Positions 36,036 through 45,497 of a DNA stretch of 53,017 nt are shown here, in pieces. Source of the stretch: Gluconobacter thailandicus F149-1 = NBRC 100600 (GTDB taxonomy: Bacteria > Pseudomonadota > Alphaproteobacteria > Acetobacterales > Acetobacteraceae). Numbering within the stretch: position 1 is the first letter of the stretch; each line of letters begins with the position of its first letter. A model generated the notes under the pieces. That model had not been told where the DNA came from. It saw only the letters and a program-made list of their open reading frames with translations, and did not search any database. The stretch lies in the NCBI RefSeq assembly GCF_000964465.1, contig NZ_BANH01000044.1:1-53017 (forward strand), given 5' to 3'. A program made the position numbers and the translations under genes.

Positions 36036-36545
36036 TTACCCCTGTTTCTGACGAAGGGCGCGCAGAAGTTCGCGCTCAGCTGCACTTTTACCAACCGGGT
36101 TTTTGGTTGTTCCAATACTCCCCAACCGTCCTTCATCCACTCGGGGCCGAAGAGAGGGACGCGGAACAACAATATCCCCGTCATCCGCACGAACCATGGA
36201 TGCATGGCCCTGCGCACGTTGTGGCTGTGTAGGACCACCCCCTTCAAGAACCTGCGCAGCAGCTTCGGAGCGTTCGCACAGTGCCGTCAGTTCCTGCTTG
36301 AGAACCTTTCCGGATTCCACGGTCTTCCCAAGCGCACGCCCCACCATCTCCGTTGTCTGACGAAGATGATCGATACCCGACTGCGCCTGCGCGCTGCTGC
36401 TTTCGAGGCTCATGATCAGCGCATCAAGCTGCCCACGATCCCGCCGGATCACAGCCAGTGCACGACCAAGATAGAGGCTGTAGAAAATCGTCACCAGCAG
36501 CAGCACTGACAGGGCGATTTCAAGCCCAAGCTGGAACCTGTCCAT
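36036..36545 (-). CDS. DUF6468-like flagellar-operon membrane protein
   Basis: The 169-residue product has one N-terminal membrane helix (about residues 9-27, LEIALSVLLLVTIFYSLYL in part) followed by a helical segment, SLESSSAQAQSGIDHLRQTT through TVESGKVLKQELTALCERSE, and a polar C-terminal tail. This architecture matches the small DUF6468 protein that commonly follows fliM in Rhodospirillales. No enzyme motif is visible. It lies 17 bases after fliM on the same strand. A structural or motor-associated role is likely but unproven. Confidence 0.72.
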   Translation of the reverse strand: MDRFQLGLEIALSVLLLVTIFYSLYLGRALAVIRRDRGQLDALIMSLESSSAQAQSGIDHLRQTTEMVGRALGKTVESGKVLKQELTALCERSEAAAQVLEGGGPTQPQRAQGHASMVRADDGDIVVPRPSLRPRVDEGRLGSIGTTKNPVGKSAAERELLRALRQKQG

Positions 36546-36562
36546 GAAAATGCTCCGTCTTT

Positions 36563-37672
36563 TCAGCTATAGGCGGAGGGCCGTTCAGCAGCCGCTCCTC
36601 CAATCAGATTTTCTTCGATACGGACAGCCACATGTCCCTGCTTTTTTCCGACGCGCCCTCGGAAAACCGTCTTATCGCCACATCGCATCTGCACGAGTGA
36701 AGTTGGATCACGACGCAACACCAGCCGATCGCCTGGAGAAAGACTCAGAATATCCTGAAGGTTCATGGTCTGCTCTTCCAGAACAGCGTCCAGGGTTACA
36801 TCCGTGTTCCAGAGTTCCTGTGCAAGATGACTTTCCCAGATCCCGTCATGCCCAAATTTCTCACCCATGAACTGCTGGAGAAGGATCTCACGAACAGGCT
36901 CAAGCGTCGCATGAGGCAGGATCAGATCCACGTCACCACCCCGGCCGTCCATGTCGATCCCGAACCGGGCCATGACCACACCATTCGTGGCGCGTGAGAT
37001 GGTCGCAAAGCGGGAATTCAGCTCCAGACGATCCAGCCGGAAATTCACGGCACAAAGAGGGCTAAAACTCATGGAGAGATCACTCAGGATCACGCGGATC
37101 AGCGGCTCGATCAGGGCGCGTTCAATCGCTGTGTGATGCCGGCCTTCGGGCCGTCCCTCGCTATTCACGGAAGAGCGCACGCGTTCATGACCGCCAAGCA
37201 GCGCATCGATAATACTATAGACCAAAGACGAGCTGAGAATGAGAATGCCATAATTATCCCACTCTTCCGCCTTGAAGACCGCAAACATCGACTGCCCGGA
37301 GACGTTCTCCAGATAATCCCCAAAACGCAGGGAATTCAGGCGGTCCATCGAAACTTCAACATTGTCGCTGGTAAAATTCCGCAGACTTGTCGTCAGGATG
37401 CGGACGAGACGGTCAAAGACCACCTCCAGCATGGGCAGACGCTCATAAGAGACGGAAGACGTCGTGATCAGTCTTTCCAGACCACTCCCGTCACCACCCC
37501 CCTTCAGCGGAGTGTCACTTCCGAACAGACTATCGATTTCAGCCTGGTTAAGAATGCGGCCCGTACCGTCATCCTCCTCCGGGAATCCAAGGTCGTCCAT
37601 GGAGAGAGCAAATTTGGGAGTCGGCATATCGCCGTCCTCTTCCGAAACCTGACCTGGCTGCCTGCCATCCAT
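36563..37672 (-). CDS. fliM: Flagellar motor switch protein FliM
   Basis: FliM forms the C-ring of the flagellar motor and binds phospho-CheY to switch rotation. The 369-residue protein has the N-terminal CheY-binding-like segment ILNQAEIDSLFG (about 39-50), a middle domain with YERLPMLEVVFDRLVRILTTSLRN and GDYLENVSGQSMFAVFKAEEW (each a family hallmark, abridged), and a C-terminal SpoA domain with LQDILSLSPGDRLVLRRDP. I chose the ATG at 37672, where GGAGG lies eight bases upstream. A GTG at 37693 overlapping the fliL stop and an ATG at 37627 with its own purine-rich site are alternatives. Confidence 0.93.
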   Translation of the reverse strand: MDGRQPGQVSEEDGDMPTPKFALSMDDLGFPEEDDGTGRILNQAEIDSLFGSDTPLKGGGDGSGLERLITTSSVSYERLPMLEVVFDRLVRILTTSLRNFTSDNVEVSMDRLNSLRFGDYLENVSGQSMFAVFKAEEWDNYGILILSSSLVYSIIDALLGGHERVRSSVNSEGRPEGRHHTAIERALIEPLIRVILSDLSMSFSPLCAVNFRLDRLELNSRFATISRATNGVVMARFGIDMDGRGGDVDLILPHATLEPVREILLQQFMGEKFGHDGIWESHLAQELWNTDVTLDAVLEEQTMNLQDILSLSPGDRLVLRRDPTSLVQMRCGDKTVFRGRVGKKQGHVAVRIEENLIGGAAAERPSAYS

Positions 37673-37689
37673 GTTTGCCGCCTCCGCAG

Positions 37690-38163
37690 TCACTGCACCA
37701 GCAACTCTACAAAGAAGAGATCCCGGACCGGCAAAGGCGCAAGAATGTTGGAAACCTGTGCTAAAAGCGTCTCCCTGAGGCGGTAGATACCTGCGCCCGA
37801 CAGCTCTTCAGGGCGCATACCATGAAGGCAGGTCTGAAAAGCGTCCTGGATCTGGGGCATCAGCGGCCCGATTTTTGCCGTATCTTTGCTGTCTTCAACC
37901 TGAAGGCGCGCGCTGATCCGAATATACCGCGCCCTGCCCTCACCGGTATCCAGATTGGACACCATCGTGGGAATGGTAATGATCGTTAGCTTTTCGGGTT
38001 GTGAGGCAGGTTTTTCAGGATGAGACGCAGGGTGATGGAAGTGCTGCCAGGCGAATGCGCCTCCTCCGGCCAGCAGGACGCAGAGGATCGCTGCAATCAT
38101 GATGATCCTGCGCTTCCCGCCCCCTTTTACAGGGGTTTCAAGTTCCGGAGTCTCCGTCGTCAC
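37690..38163 (-). CDS. fliL: Flagellar basal body-associated protein FliL
   Basis: FliL is an inner-membrane protein that forms rings round the stator units and supports torque. The 157-residue protein has a short basic cytoplasmic N-terminus (KGGGKRR), one membrane helix (about residues 20-39), a His/Pro-rich linker, and a periplasmic domain with IPTMVSNLDTGEGRARYIRI, and ending LPVRDLFFVELLVQ, typical of FliL. The start appears to be GTG at 38163 with AGAAGG upstream. It is the first gene of the flagellar group and divergent from a lytic transglycosylase. Confidence 0.92.
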   Translation of the reverse strand: MTTETPELETPVKGGGKRRIIMIAAILCVLLAGGGAFAWQHFHHPASHPEKPASQPEKLTIITIPTMVSNLDTGEGRARYIRISARLQVEDSKDTAKIGPLMPQIQDAFQTCLHGMRPEELSGAGIYRLRETLLAQVSNILAPLPVRDLFFVELLVQ

Positions 38164-38226
38164 CGTGTATCTGCCTTCTCTTTCGGACAGATCCCATCAT
38201 CAGCTCAAAAGATTAACGTTGGGTTT

Positions 38227-39468
38227 ATGACGCCCCGAAAAAGGCACCTTTTCCTCTATGCCGGAACCCTTTGCCTGACCGGATTTCTCCTTTCCGGATG
38301 TGCCTCCCAGACCTCGCCTTACAACCGGTATTACGCCGCAAACGGGGCCTACAAGGCCCCCGGAACAGCCAGTGACCCATGGGGGCCATACATTCAGCAG
38401 GCTGCCAATCGCTTCTCGATTCCCGAAGCGTGGATTCGCGCTGTGATCCATCAGGAATCGGGCGGCCACCAGTATCTCAACGGACAGCCCATCACCTCCA
38501 GCGCCGGCGCCATGGGGCTGATGCAACTGATGCCCCAGACCTACGCGGAAATGCAGAGTCGCTTCGGGCTGGGATCTGATCCCTACGAACCTCACGACAA
38601 TATCATGGCAGGCACGGGCTACATTCAGATCCTGTCCCGCAAATATGGCGCACCTGCTTTTCTGGCCGCCTACAATGCCGGGCCACAGCGCCTTGAAGAT
38701 TACCTCTATGAAGGACGATCCCTTCCTAACGAGACCGTTAATTATGTCGCGAGCATTACCCCGCATCTGGGGACGCAGGTGGCAATGACCGGCCCTCTCG
38801 CAGCCTACGCATCAACCACTCAGCTCAACGCGTCTCCAATGGAGGTGGCAGAAGCTCCTGATACCTCCACCCAGTTAGCCATGAACCAGACGTCAAGCAG
38901 CTACGCTCCTCCACAACAGAGTGTTCAGCAAGCCTGGGCGGGTCGACGCATCACATCTGTTCCGTCTGATACAATGCCGCCAGATCTAACGCCTGCAGTC
39001 CCCTGCGACCCGAACAGTGCCTATGATCCGGACACCACCTGCATTCAGACACCGGCTCCATCCGGCCAGCTTGCCCCGCCATCAGCGACACCCGAGCCAC
39101 AGTACACGTCCAGCAGTTCTCTACCGCCTCCACCGGTCATTCCCACTCCTCCCAGAACATCGGGGGCTTCATCTGGCCTGAACCCCGTGAGCGTGAGTTA
39201 TCGCACCCCTGGAAGTTATGGAGACTGGGGTATTCAGGTTGGCGCCTTTGCGAATCCCGGACAGGCCCGTTTCGCAGCCACGGTGGCCAGACAGAGCGCA
39301 TTCTCTCCGCTTCAGGCTTCCCGCCTCGAGATCCAGCCGACCGTCGCACACGGAACGCGCTTCTGGCGGGCAAGACTGGCAGGAATCAGCCGTTCAGGTG
39401 CCGCTCAGGCCTGCAATACTTTGTCAGGGCAGGGTATGGCGTGCATGGCCGTCCCTCCTGGGCATTAA
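38227..39468 (+). CDS. Lytic transglycosylase lipoprotein with C-terminal SPOR domain
   Basis: This envelope enzyme cleaves peptidoglycan glycan strands to anhydromuropeptides. The 413-residue precursor has a lipobox LSGC (Cys25). A family-1 SLT domain (about residues 53-165) carries the catalytic glutamate Glu77 in IHQESGG, then GAMGLMQLMPQTY, GTGYIQIL and AYNAGP. A Pro/Ser/Thr-rich linker (about 190-325) leads to a SPOR domain (about 335-410; GDWGIQVGAFANPGQARFAA), which binds denuded septal glycan. Position beside flagellar genes could mean it opens the wall for the flagellum, but SPOR points equally to division. The ATG at 38227 fits the signal peptide. Confidence 0.92.
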   Translation: MTPRKRHLFLYAGTLCLTGFLLSGCASQTSPYNRYYAANGAYKAPGTASDPWGPYIQQAANRFSIPEAWIRAVIHQESGGHQYLNGQPITSSAGAMGLMQLMPQTYAEMQSRFGLGSDPYEPHDNIMAGTGYIQILSRKYGAPAFLAAYNAGPQRLEDYLYEGRSLPNETVNYVASITPHLGTQVAMTGPLAAYASTTQLNASPMEVAEAPDTSTQLAMNQTSSSYAPPQQSVQQAWAGRRITSVPSDTMPPDLTPAVPCDPNSAYDPDTTCIQTPAPSGQLAPPSATPEPQYTSSSSLPPPPVIPTPPRTSGASSGLNPVSVSYRTPGSYGDWGIQVGAFANPGQARFAATVARQSAFSPLQASRLEIQPTVAHGTRFWRARLAGISRSGAAQACNTLSGQGMACMAVPPGH

Positions 39469-39511
39469 GTTACTCATAAACCGGGATTTTCGTAAGAAAA
39501 CTCAATGCGCG

Positions 39512-39540
39512 TTGGCAACAGGCGTGGTTTGCCCTATGTT
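39512..39540 (+). promoter_or_regulatory. Predicted sigma-70 promoter of the amino acid permease
   Basis: TTGGCA (39512-39517) and TATGTT (39535-39540) are separated by 17 bases, ideal sigma-70 spacing with a 5/6 -35 and a 4/6 or better -10 match. The permease ATG lies 99 bases beyond the -10. No other open frame intervenes. Confidence 0.5.
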
Positions 39541-39638
39541 CCCATGCAGATTGGACATACCTGCCACGCACGAAGTGTAGGTGATCCACGCCAAGACATT
39601 GTTTTCACCACGCCGATCCCGGCTCTCAGGATGCGCAG

Positions 39639-41054
39639 ATGACGACCAGCCCTGCTCACGATTACACTCCCCCATCGGAAGATGTCATCAGCGAGGAAGG
39701 GTATCATAAGGATCTCGGTCGTCGACATATCCAGATGATCGCCATCGGTGGCGCCATCGGCACGGGTCTGTTCCTTGGTGCGGGTTCGCGCCTTCAGGTC
39801 GCCGGACCTTCCCTCGCGCTGATCTATACCGTTTGCGGTATCTTTTCCTTCCTGATCCTCCGCGCCCTCGGCGAACTGGTCATGTACCGCCCGACCAGCG
39901 GTAGTTTCGTGACTTATGCCCGCGAATTCCTGGGCGAGAAAGCTGCGTATGCGGCTGGCTGGCTTTCGTTTCTGAACTGGGCGATGACGGGTATCGTCGA
40001 TATCACGGCCGTGGCCCTTTACATGCATTACTGGGCCGTTTTCGTGGATGTGCCACAATGGGTGTTTGCGCTGGGTGCACTGGCTATCGTTGGCACCATG
40101 AACATGATTGGCGTCCGTTATTTCGGCGAGATGGAATTCTGGTTTTCGCTCATCAAGGTCGTGGCACTCGCAGCCTTCCTCATCGCAGGAACGCTGATCC
40201 TCGGTAGCCGCGTACCCGTTGGTGGCCACACAACAGGCCTTCACCTCATCACAGAAAATGGCGGCCTGTTCCCGCACGGGATTATCCCGGCGTTTCTGCT
40301 GCTTCAGGGTGTTGTTTTTGCCTATTCAGGCATCGAACTGATTGGAACCGCAGCGGGTGAATGCCATGATGCCCGCGAAGTTCTGCCCCGCGCCATCAAC
40401 AGCGTCATCTGGCGTATCGCGCTATTCTATGTCGGTTCCGTTGTGCTTCTGGTGTGTCTCCTGCCTTGGACGTCCTACCATGCCGGGGTCAGCCCGTTTG
40501 TGACGTTCTTTCAGACGTTGGGCATTCCCGGTGTCGGCACGATCATGAACATTGTGGTTCTGACAGCGGCTCTCTCCAGTCTGAACTCAGGCCTTTATTC
40601 CACTGGCCGCGTGCTGCGCGCCCTGTCACTCGGCGGCTCCGGGCCAAAGATGCTGTCCAGGATGAACCGAAGCTCAGTCCCTTACATGGGTATTCTGACA
40701 ACGCTGGCGGTCTATCTTGTTGGCGTCGGACTAAACTATCTGATCCCGGCCCGCGTCTTTGAAATCGTTCTGAATTTCTCTGCCGTTGGCATCATCAGCA
40801 CCTGGGCATTTATTCTGCTCTGTCAACAACGCCTGCGTGCAGCCATTAACCGTGGAGACATTGCACCAACCAGCTTTGCCATGCCCGGCGCACCGTTCAC
40901 CAACTGGATCACGCTGGGTTTTCTGGCATTCGTACTGCTTATGATTGCGTTCGATTATCCGGATGGGACCATTACAATGGGTGCCACCCCGCTGATCGGG
41001 CTCGTGCTTGTGGGCGGATGGGTTCTTCTGGGCAAAACCCGCAAGACAACCTGA
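39639..41054 (+). CDS. Amino acid permease, APC superfamily (AAT family)
   Basis: The 471-residue inner-membrane symporter has 12 predicted helices and imports amino acids with protons. Hallmarks are DLGRRHIQMIAIGGAIGTGL at the first helix (with the unwound GGAIGTG), GELVMYRPTSGSFVTYA, YSGIELIGTAAGEC and AALSSLNSGLYSTGRVL. These are typical of the AAT group (LysP, GabP, ProY, CycA). Which amino acid is carried cannot be told. It has its own promoter and a strong terminator, so it is monocistronic. Confidence 0.93.
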   Translation: MTTSPAHDYTPPSEDVISEEGYHKDLGRRHIQMIAIGGAIGTGLFLGAGSRLQVAGPSLALIYTVCGIFSFLILRALGELVMYRPTSGSFVTYAREFLGEKAAYAAGWLSFLNWAMTGIVDITAVALYMHYWAVFVDVPQWVFALGALAIVGTMNMIGVRYFGEMEFWFSLIKVVALAAFLIAGTLILGSRVPVGGHTTGLHLITENGGLFPHGIIPAFLLLQGVVFAYSGIELIGTAAGECHDAREVLPRAINSVIWRIALFYVGSVVLLVCLLPWTSYHAGVSPFVTFFQTLGIPGVGTIMNIVVLTAALSSLNSGLYSTGRVLRALSLGGSGPKMLSRMNRSSVPYMGILTTLAVYLVGVGLNYLIPARVFEIVLNFSAVGIISTWAFILLCQQRLRAAINRGDIAPTSFAMPGAPFTNWITLGFLAFVLLMIAFDYPDGTITMGATPLIGLVLVGGWVLLGKTRKTT

Positions 41055-41073
41055 TAGCCGGTTGATCCAAAAG

Positions 41074-41097
41074 CGCTCCTTCGGGAGCGTTTTTTTT
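41074..41097 (+). terminator. Rho-independent terminator of the permease gene
   Basis: CGCTCC (41074-41079), a TTCG tetraloop and GGAGCG (41084-41089) form a stable hairpin followed by eight T residues. It lies 20 bases after the permease stop and before the converging phoR end. Confidence 0.93.
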
Positions 41098-41125
41098 GCC
41101 TGATGTCAGGATCAGACCAAAACCA

Positions 41126-42385
41126 TCATACCGTCTCGGACTGAACAACGCTCACCGGCGGAAGCCAGACAAGACATGTCGTCCCACGCCCCGGCGCACT
41201 CGCCACGCGTAGCCGGCCTCCATGACGATCCAGAATATGCCGGACGATGGACAGGCCAAGACCCGTGCCCTGTTGGGAAGGCTCCACCTTGTCCACGACA
41301 CGATAAAAGCGTTCGGTCAGGCGCGGAAGGTGATGCGCTTCCATGCCTCGGCCATTGTCCTCCACCCCCAAAAGAACGCCACCGTCTTCCGGCCAGCGAT
41401 CATCCCGTGCCGGCGCCCTGCGGGCAAAAAGTGTCACAGCAAAAGGCTGATCCCGTTCCCGACCATATTTCAGGGCATTTTCGATCAGGTTCAGAAGCAC
41501 CTGCACCATCTCGTCTTCATCCGCCCGGATTGTCAGATCATCCTCAATGGCGAGATTGAGCGTGCACCCGTCCTCATCGAACCGCGGGGCGACTTCTCCG
41601 AGAACAATCGCCATCAGATCCGCGACATCCACAACATCACGCGGTCGTTGATGCTCGTGAGCCTGAACACGGGACAGGTAGAGAAGCCGATCAATCAGCC
41701 GTTTCAGACGTGATGACTGCTGGCCCATGATATCCAGAAACTGTTGGCGCGTTCCCTCATCCATACTGGTGCCTCCCGCCCGGAGCGCATCAATAAAACC
41801 GCTCAGGGATGCAAGGGGCGTACGAAGCTCATGGCTGGCATGAGCAACGAAATCCATCCGCATCCTGTCGAGAACCTGCGCCTCGCTACGGTCCGACATC
41901 ACAACCAGAACACGCTTATGACGGTCCTGCGCCCCTGGGAGCCCTCTCAACGAGAGATGCAATGTCCGTGGGACGGGAACATCCAGCGTGAAGGTTGTGG
42001 AACATACAGGCGGGAGGCCATCCGCTCCCTCAGGCTCAGCCCGTAAGGCGGCGGAAAGCGCAGAACGCGCAGCAGGGTGCCGCAAAATCGCACCGACACT
42101 GTCTCCGAACTGCGTCAGGGCTTCTTCATTGGCCTGAAGCACAGCCCCGAGCCTGTCCAGCAGAAGCACACTGCCCGGAAAAAGCTCGATCGGGAGCGGA
42201 GCATCCGGCAGCGGAAGCGATAGCCCCAATGCGGGATATTCAGGAATGACAGGCTGTGGGATTGCACGACGACGAAACGCGAGAATCGCCGCCCCCCATC
42301 CGACAACGACACCGCCTACCAGGGCAAGGCCAGCCCACAGAGGCAGCCCATCATAGGGAATGGCTGCCAGACTGTCGGCCCTCAC
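41126..42385 (-). CDS. phoR: Phosphate-regulon sensor histidine kinase PhoR
   Basis: PhoR phosphorylates PhoB when phosphate is low. The 419-residue protein has a single N-terminal hydrophobic segment (about 14-37), a PAS-like domain (about 70-165), and a HisKA domain with His185 in FVAHASHELRTPLASL. The ATPase domain includes NLIENALKYG, GVEDNGRGM and GTGLGLSIVRHIL. Start is GTG at 42385, three bases after the phoB stop. It is the last gene of the pst-pho operon, which differs from E. coli, where phoBR is separate. Confidence 0.93.
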   Translation of the reverse strand: MRADSLAAIPYDGLPLWAGLALVGGVVVGWGAAILAFRRRAIPQPVIPEYPALGLSLPLPDAPLPIELFPGSVLLLDRLGAVLQANEEALTQFGDSVGAILRHPAARSALSAALRAEPEGADGLPPVCSTTFTLDVPVPRTLHLSLRGLPGAQDRHKRVLVVMSDRSEAQVLDRMRMDFVAHASHELRTPLASLSGFIDALRAGGTSMDEGTRQQFLDIMGQQSSRLKRLIDRLLYLSRVQAHEHQRPRDVVDVADLMAIVLGEVAPRFDEDGCTLNLAIEDDLTIRADEDEMVQVLLNLIENALKYGRERDQPFAVTLFARRAPARDDRWPEDGGVLLGVEDNGRGMEAHHLPRLTERFYRVVDKVEPSQQGTGLGLSIVRHILDRHGGRLRVASAPGRGTTCLVWLPPVSVVQSETV

Positions 42386-42388
42386 CCG

Positions 42389-43111
42389 TTAAAGCCCGTC
42401 CGTAACCGGACCATCATCCAGAGCATAGCCCGCAGCCCGAACCGTACGGACCAGGTCCGGCTCGTTCGGGCCGTTGATGGCCTTGCGGAGGCGGCGGATA
42501 TGAACGTCAATCGTGCGGATTTCCACATGAATGTTCTGCCCCCAGATCCGGCGCAGCAGGTCTTCTCGCGAGAAGACCTTGCGCGGATTGCGGATCAGAA
42601 GGTCCAGCAGGCGATATTCGGTTGGCCCCAGAGAGAGCAGACGTCCCGCACGTTCCACACGATGCGTTTCAGGATCGAGCGTGATGTCAGCAAACGACAA
42701 CACATCGTAAGACGATTGATGACGTCGCAACAAAGCACGCAGACGCGCATCCAGCGTATCCACGCTACAGGGCTTGACCAGATAGTCGTCTGCGCCTGTA
42801 TCGAGCCCGCGGATAGCGTCCTGCTCACCGGAACGGGCCGTAAGCAGAAGAACAGGCAGGTCCCGCAGCGCCGGATTACTCCGGATACGACGGCAGAGAT
42901 CCAGACCGGAAAGACCCGGCAGCATCCAGTCCAGCACGGCAGCATCCGGACGAGCCGTTTCCAGAAACTGAAGAGCCGTCTCCGCATCGGGGGCGGATTC
43001 AACGCGATATCCTCGCTGTTCGAGGTTGTATCGCATCATGAGCAACAGGGCCGGATCATCCTCAACGACGAGGATGAGGCCCTTTGCTCTAACCTGCGTC
43101 GTGCCGCTCAC
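42389..43111 (-). CDS. phoB: Phosphate-regulon response regulator PhoB
   Basis: PhoB binds Pho boxes and activates phosphate-starvation genes. The 240-residue protein has a receiver domain with acidic residues 17-19, phospho-acceptor Asp61 (VLDWMLPG) and the lysine in YLVKP. A winged-helix OmpR-type domain follows, with SLGPTEYRLLDLLIRNPRKV and VHIRRLRKAIN. Its ATG overlaps the phoU stop (ATGA). A Pho box upstream of pstC would let PhoB amplify its own operon. Confidence 0.95.
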   Translation of the reverse strand: MSGTTQVRAKGLILVVEDDPALLLMMRYNLEQRGYRVESAPDAETALQFLETARPDAAVLDWMLPGLSGLDLCRRIRSNPALRDLPVLLLTARSGEQDAIRGLDTGADDYLVKPCSVDTLDARLRALLRRHQSSYDVLSFADITLDPETHRVERAGRLLSLGPTEYRLLDLLIRNPRKVFSREDLLRRIWGQNIHVEIRTIDVHIRRLRKAINGPNEPDLVRTVRAAGYALDDGPVTDGL

Positions 43112-43830
43112 CGGTCGTCTGGCTCGGCGGTAGTATCAATGGATGTCGGGCCACCGCGGGGACGAACTGCCGGAAGATTGTCACCCGTTACGGCATAGAA
43201 AACCCGCTCGGCGATATTGGTAGCGTGGTCGCCTATCCGCTCAAGGTTCTTGGCAATGAACAGAAGCTCCGTACAGGCCCGGATATTGCGGGGATCTTCC
43301 ATCATGTATGTCACGAGTTCACGGAACAGTGCCGTGTAGTACTCGTCCACGGCACGATCCGCATGCCAGACTTCCATGGCCCGGTTGGAATCCTGCTGCG
43401 TGATGGCATCAATGGAACGGCGCAGATTGTCCTGTACCAGACGCCCCATGCTGCGCAGACCCGAAAGCGAAATCTGACCGTCGGAACCACGGATCCGCAA
43501 GGAACGGCGCGCAATGGACGATGCATAATCGCCAATCCGCTCCAGATCGCCCGTGATCTTCAGAGCCGCGACAATTTCGCGAAGATCGCTGGCCATCGGG
43601 CTGCGCAGGGCCAGAAGACGGATAGCGAGGCTTTCAACGTCACGTTCGAGCCCATCCACATCGGGATCCTGACGGGCGGCCGCATCGGCGGCCTCCTCGT
43701 TCCGGTCCGCGATAGCCGAAAGCGCGAGAGCCACCTGGTTTTCCACGATGCCACCCATCTGGGACATCATGGACCGGAGCTGACCCAGCTCCTGCTCGTA
43801 GCTTTTGACGATATGAGATCTGTCAGCCAT
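43108..43830 (-). CDS. phoU: Phosphate-signalling accessory protein PhoU
   Basis: PhoU is a cytoplasmic all-helical protein that links the Pst transporter to PhoR and represses the regulon when phosphate is plentiful. The 240-residue protein contains two PhoU repeats with ExxxD metal-binding motifs: DLERIGDYASSIARR and NLERIGDHATNIAERVFY. Its ATG lies six bases after the pstB stop and its stop overlaps the phoB start. Length and motifs are normal. Confidence 0.96.
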   Translation of the reverse strand: MADRSHIVKSYEQELGQLRSMMSQMGGIVENQVALALSAIADRNEEAADAAARQDPDVDGLERDVESLAIRLLALRSPMASDLREIVAALKITGDLERIGDYASSIARRSLRIRGSDGQISLSGLRSMGRLVQDNLRRSIDAITQQDSNRAMEVWHADRAVDEYYTALFRELVTYMMEDPRNIRACTELLFIAKNLERIGDHATNIAERVFYAVTGDNLPAVRPRGGPTSIDTTAEPDDR

Positions 43831-43836
43831 GGCGGA

Positions 43837-44607
43837 TTATCCAAATCTTCCGGTGATGTAGTCCTGGGTCTGCTGCTGGCGCGGGTTCGTGAAGATACGA
43901 TCCGCAGTATCCACTTCAATCAGACGGCCCATATAGAAAAATGCAACCTGATCCGCACACCGTGCAGCCTGCTGCATGTTGTGCGTAACGATCGCGATCG
44001 TGAACTCTTCCTTGAGTTCGTCCAGCAATTCCTCGATACGCGCCGTCGAAATCGGATCCAGAGCGGAAGTCGGTTCGTCGAGCAGAAGAACCTCAGGACG
44101 TGTCGCGATGGAACGCGCAATACACAGGCGCTGCTGCTGGCCACCGGACAGGCCGGCTGCCGGAGCATTCAACCGATCCCGCACTTCGTTCCACAGGGCC
44201 ACGCGCGTCAGAACGTCCTGCACACGGGCGTCCATGTCAGCCTTGTTCAGGCGCTCATGCAAACGCACGCCGAAGGCGATGTTGTCGTAGATCGACATGG
44301 GAAACGGTGTTGGTTTCTGAAAAACCATACCGATCCGGGCCCTGAGGATATTCAGATCAAGGCCGGTCTCAAGGATGTTCCGTCCGTCGAACAGGACTTC
44401 TCCGGTCGCCCGCTGCCCTGGGTAAAGGTCGTACATGCGGTTGAAGATCCGCAGCAGTGTGGACTTGCCACATCCGCTGGGTCCAATCATCGCCGTAACC
44501 TTCCGGGCAGGAAAATCGATGCTGATGTCGTGCAGGGCGTGATTCTGTCCGTAGTAGAAATTAAGGTTGCGAACAGCGAGGGCCACCTGCGGCCTGGTCT
44601 CGGTCAT
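43837..44607 (-). CDS. pstB: Phosphate ABC transporter ATP-binding protein PstB
   Basis: PstB powers high-affinity phosphate uptake. The 256-residue protein has Walker [10 protein letters not shown] (42-50), the signature LSGGQQQRL, Walker [13 protein letters not shown], and the switch histidine in [10 protein letters not shown] use the ATG at 44607 with AGGA seven bases upstream. An ATG at 44628 overlaps the pstA stop but has a poorer site, and the longer readings are unsupported. It stands third in the pst-pho operon. Confidence 0.96.
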   Translation of the reverse strand: MTETRPQVALAVRNLNFYYGQNHALHDISIDFPARKVTAMIGPSGCGKSTLLRIFNRMYDLYPGQRATGEVLFDGRNILETGLDLNILRARIGMVFQKPTPFPMSIYDNIAFGVRLHERLNKADMDARVQDVLTRVALWNEVRDRLNAPAAGLSGGQQQRLCIARSIATRPEVLLLDEPTSALDPISTARIEELLDELKEEFTIAIVTHNMQQAARCADQVAFFYMGRLIEVDTADRIFTNPRQQQTQDYITGRFG

Positions 44608-44624
44608 GTTGAAATCCTGTAAAA

Positions 44625-45497
44625 TCATCCGCGACGGGCCGAAAGACGGACGGCAATATTGATGGCCAGAACACCCATGGTCACAAGCAGTGCGCCTGCC
44701 CATGCGAGCTGAACCCAGTCTTCGTAAGACGCACCTGCATACTGATAGATCGTCACGGGCAGGCTGGCCATCGGGCGGTTCAGGCTAAAGGACCAGTTCT
44801 GATTGCCCAGAGACGTAAAGAGCAGCGGTGCCGTTTCACCACTGACGCGGGCCAGCGCCAGAAGAATACCAGTCAGAACACCCGTCTTGGCAGAGCGCAG
44901 ACACAGAAACAGCGTCACCCGCCAGCGTGTCGCCCCAAGAGCGGCACCGGCTTCCCGCATGGCAATCGGCACAAGCCGAAGCATGTCTTCTGTCGTGCGA
45001 ACAATGATGGGGACGGCAAGAATTGCGAGCGCAACCGACCCGGCAAAGGCCGAGAAGTGCCCAAACGGCGCTACGAGAATCTGATAGACGAACAGACCGA
45101 CGAGAATGGAAGGAACAGACATCAGGACGTCCGACACGAAGCGGACGCAGGACGCGAACCGGTTCTGGCGGTTTCCATATTCCGAGAGGTAGATGCCACA
45201 ACCCAGCCCAAGAGGCGTTGCAATCAGAAGAGCCAGAAAGGTTTGGATCAGACTACCGAGAATGGCATTTGCCAGACCGCCACCAGAGCCCGGAGGCCCC
45301 ATCGGCTTCATGATTGCAGCCGCGGAAAGACCACTTATCCCGCGGGACAGCAACGTCCAAAGAATGGACGTCAGAACAAGCACCAGAATGCCAGCCGCAA
45401 CCATTCCAAGCAGTGTTGCCAGTTTATCCATTCGACGGCGACGCGCGCCGTTGGCGTTTGGAGCCCAGCCGCTGGAGGACGTCGTCATGTCGCTCAT
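44625..45497 (-). CDS. pstA: Phosphate ABC transporter permease PstA
   Basis: PstA is one of two membrane subunits forming the phosphate channel with PstC. The 290-residue protein has six predicted helices and the cytoplasmic EAA-type loop [19 protein letters not shown] that contacts PstB. The ATG overlaps the pstC stop (ATGA at 45494-45497), and a second ATG nine bases later is possible. N-terminal Ser/Arg-rich residues precede the first helix. Length is typical. Confidence 0.94.
   Translation of the reverse strand: MSDMTTSSSGWAPNANGARRRRMDKLATLLGMVAAGILVLVLTSILWTLLSRGISGLSAAAIMKPMGPPGSGGGLANAILGSLIQTFLALLIATPLGLGCGIYLSEYGNRQNRFASCVRFVSDVLMSVPSILVGLFVYQILVAPFGHFSAFAGSVALAILAVPIIVRTTEDMLRLVPIAMREAGAALGATRWRVTLFLCLRSAKTGVLTGILLALARVSGETAPLLFTSLGNQNWSFSLNRPMASLPVTIYQYAGASYEDWVQLAWAGALLVTMGVLAINIAVRLSARRG

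Noticed and set aside
43225-44622. Long plus-strand open frame over phoU and pstB (465 residues)
   Set aside because: The opposite strand encodes clear PhoU and PstB with all motifs. This frame has no domain and no ribosome site.
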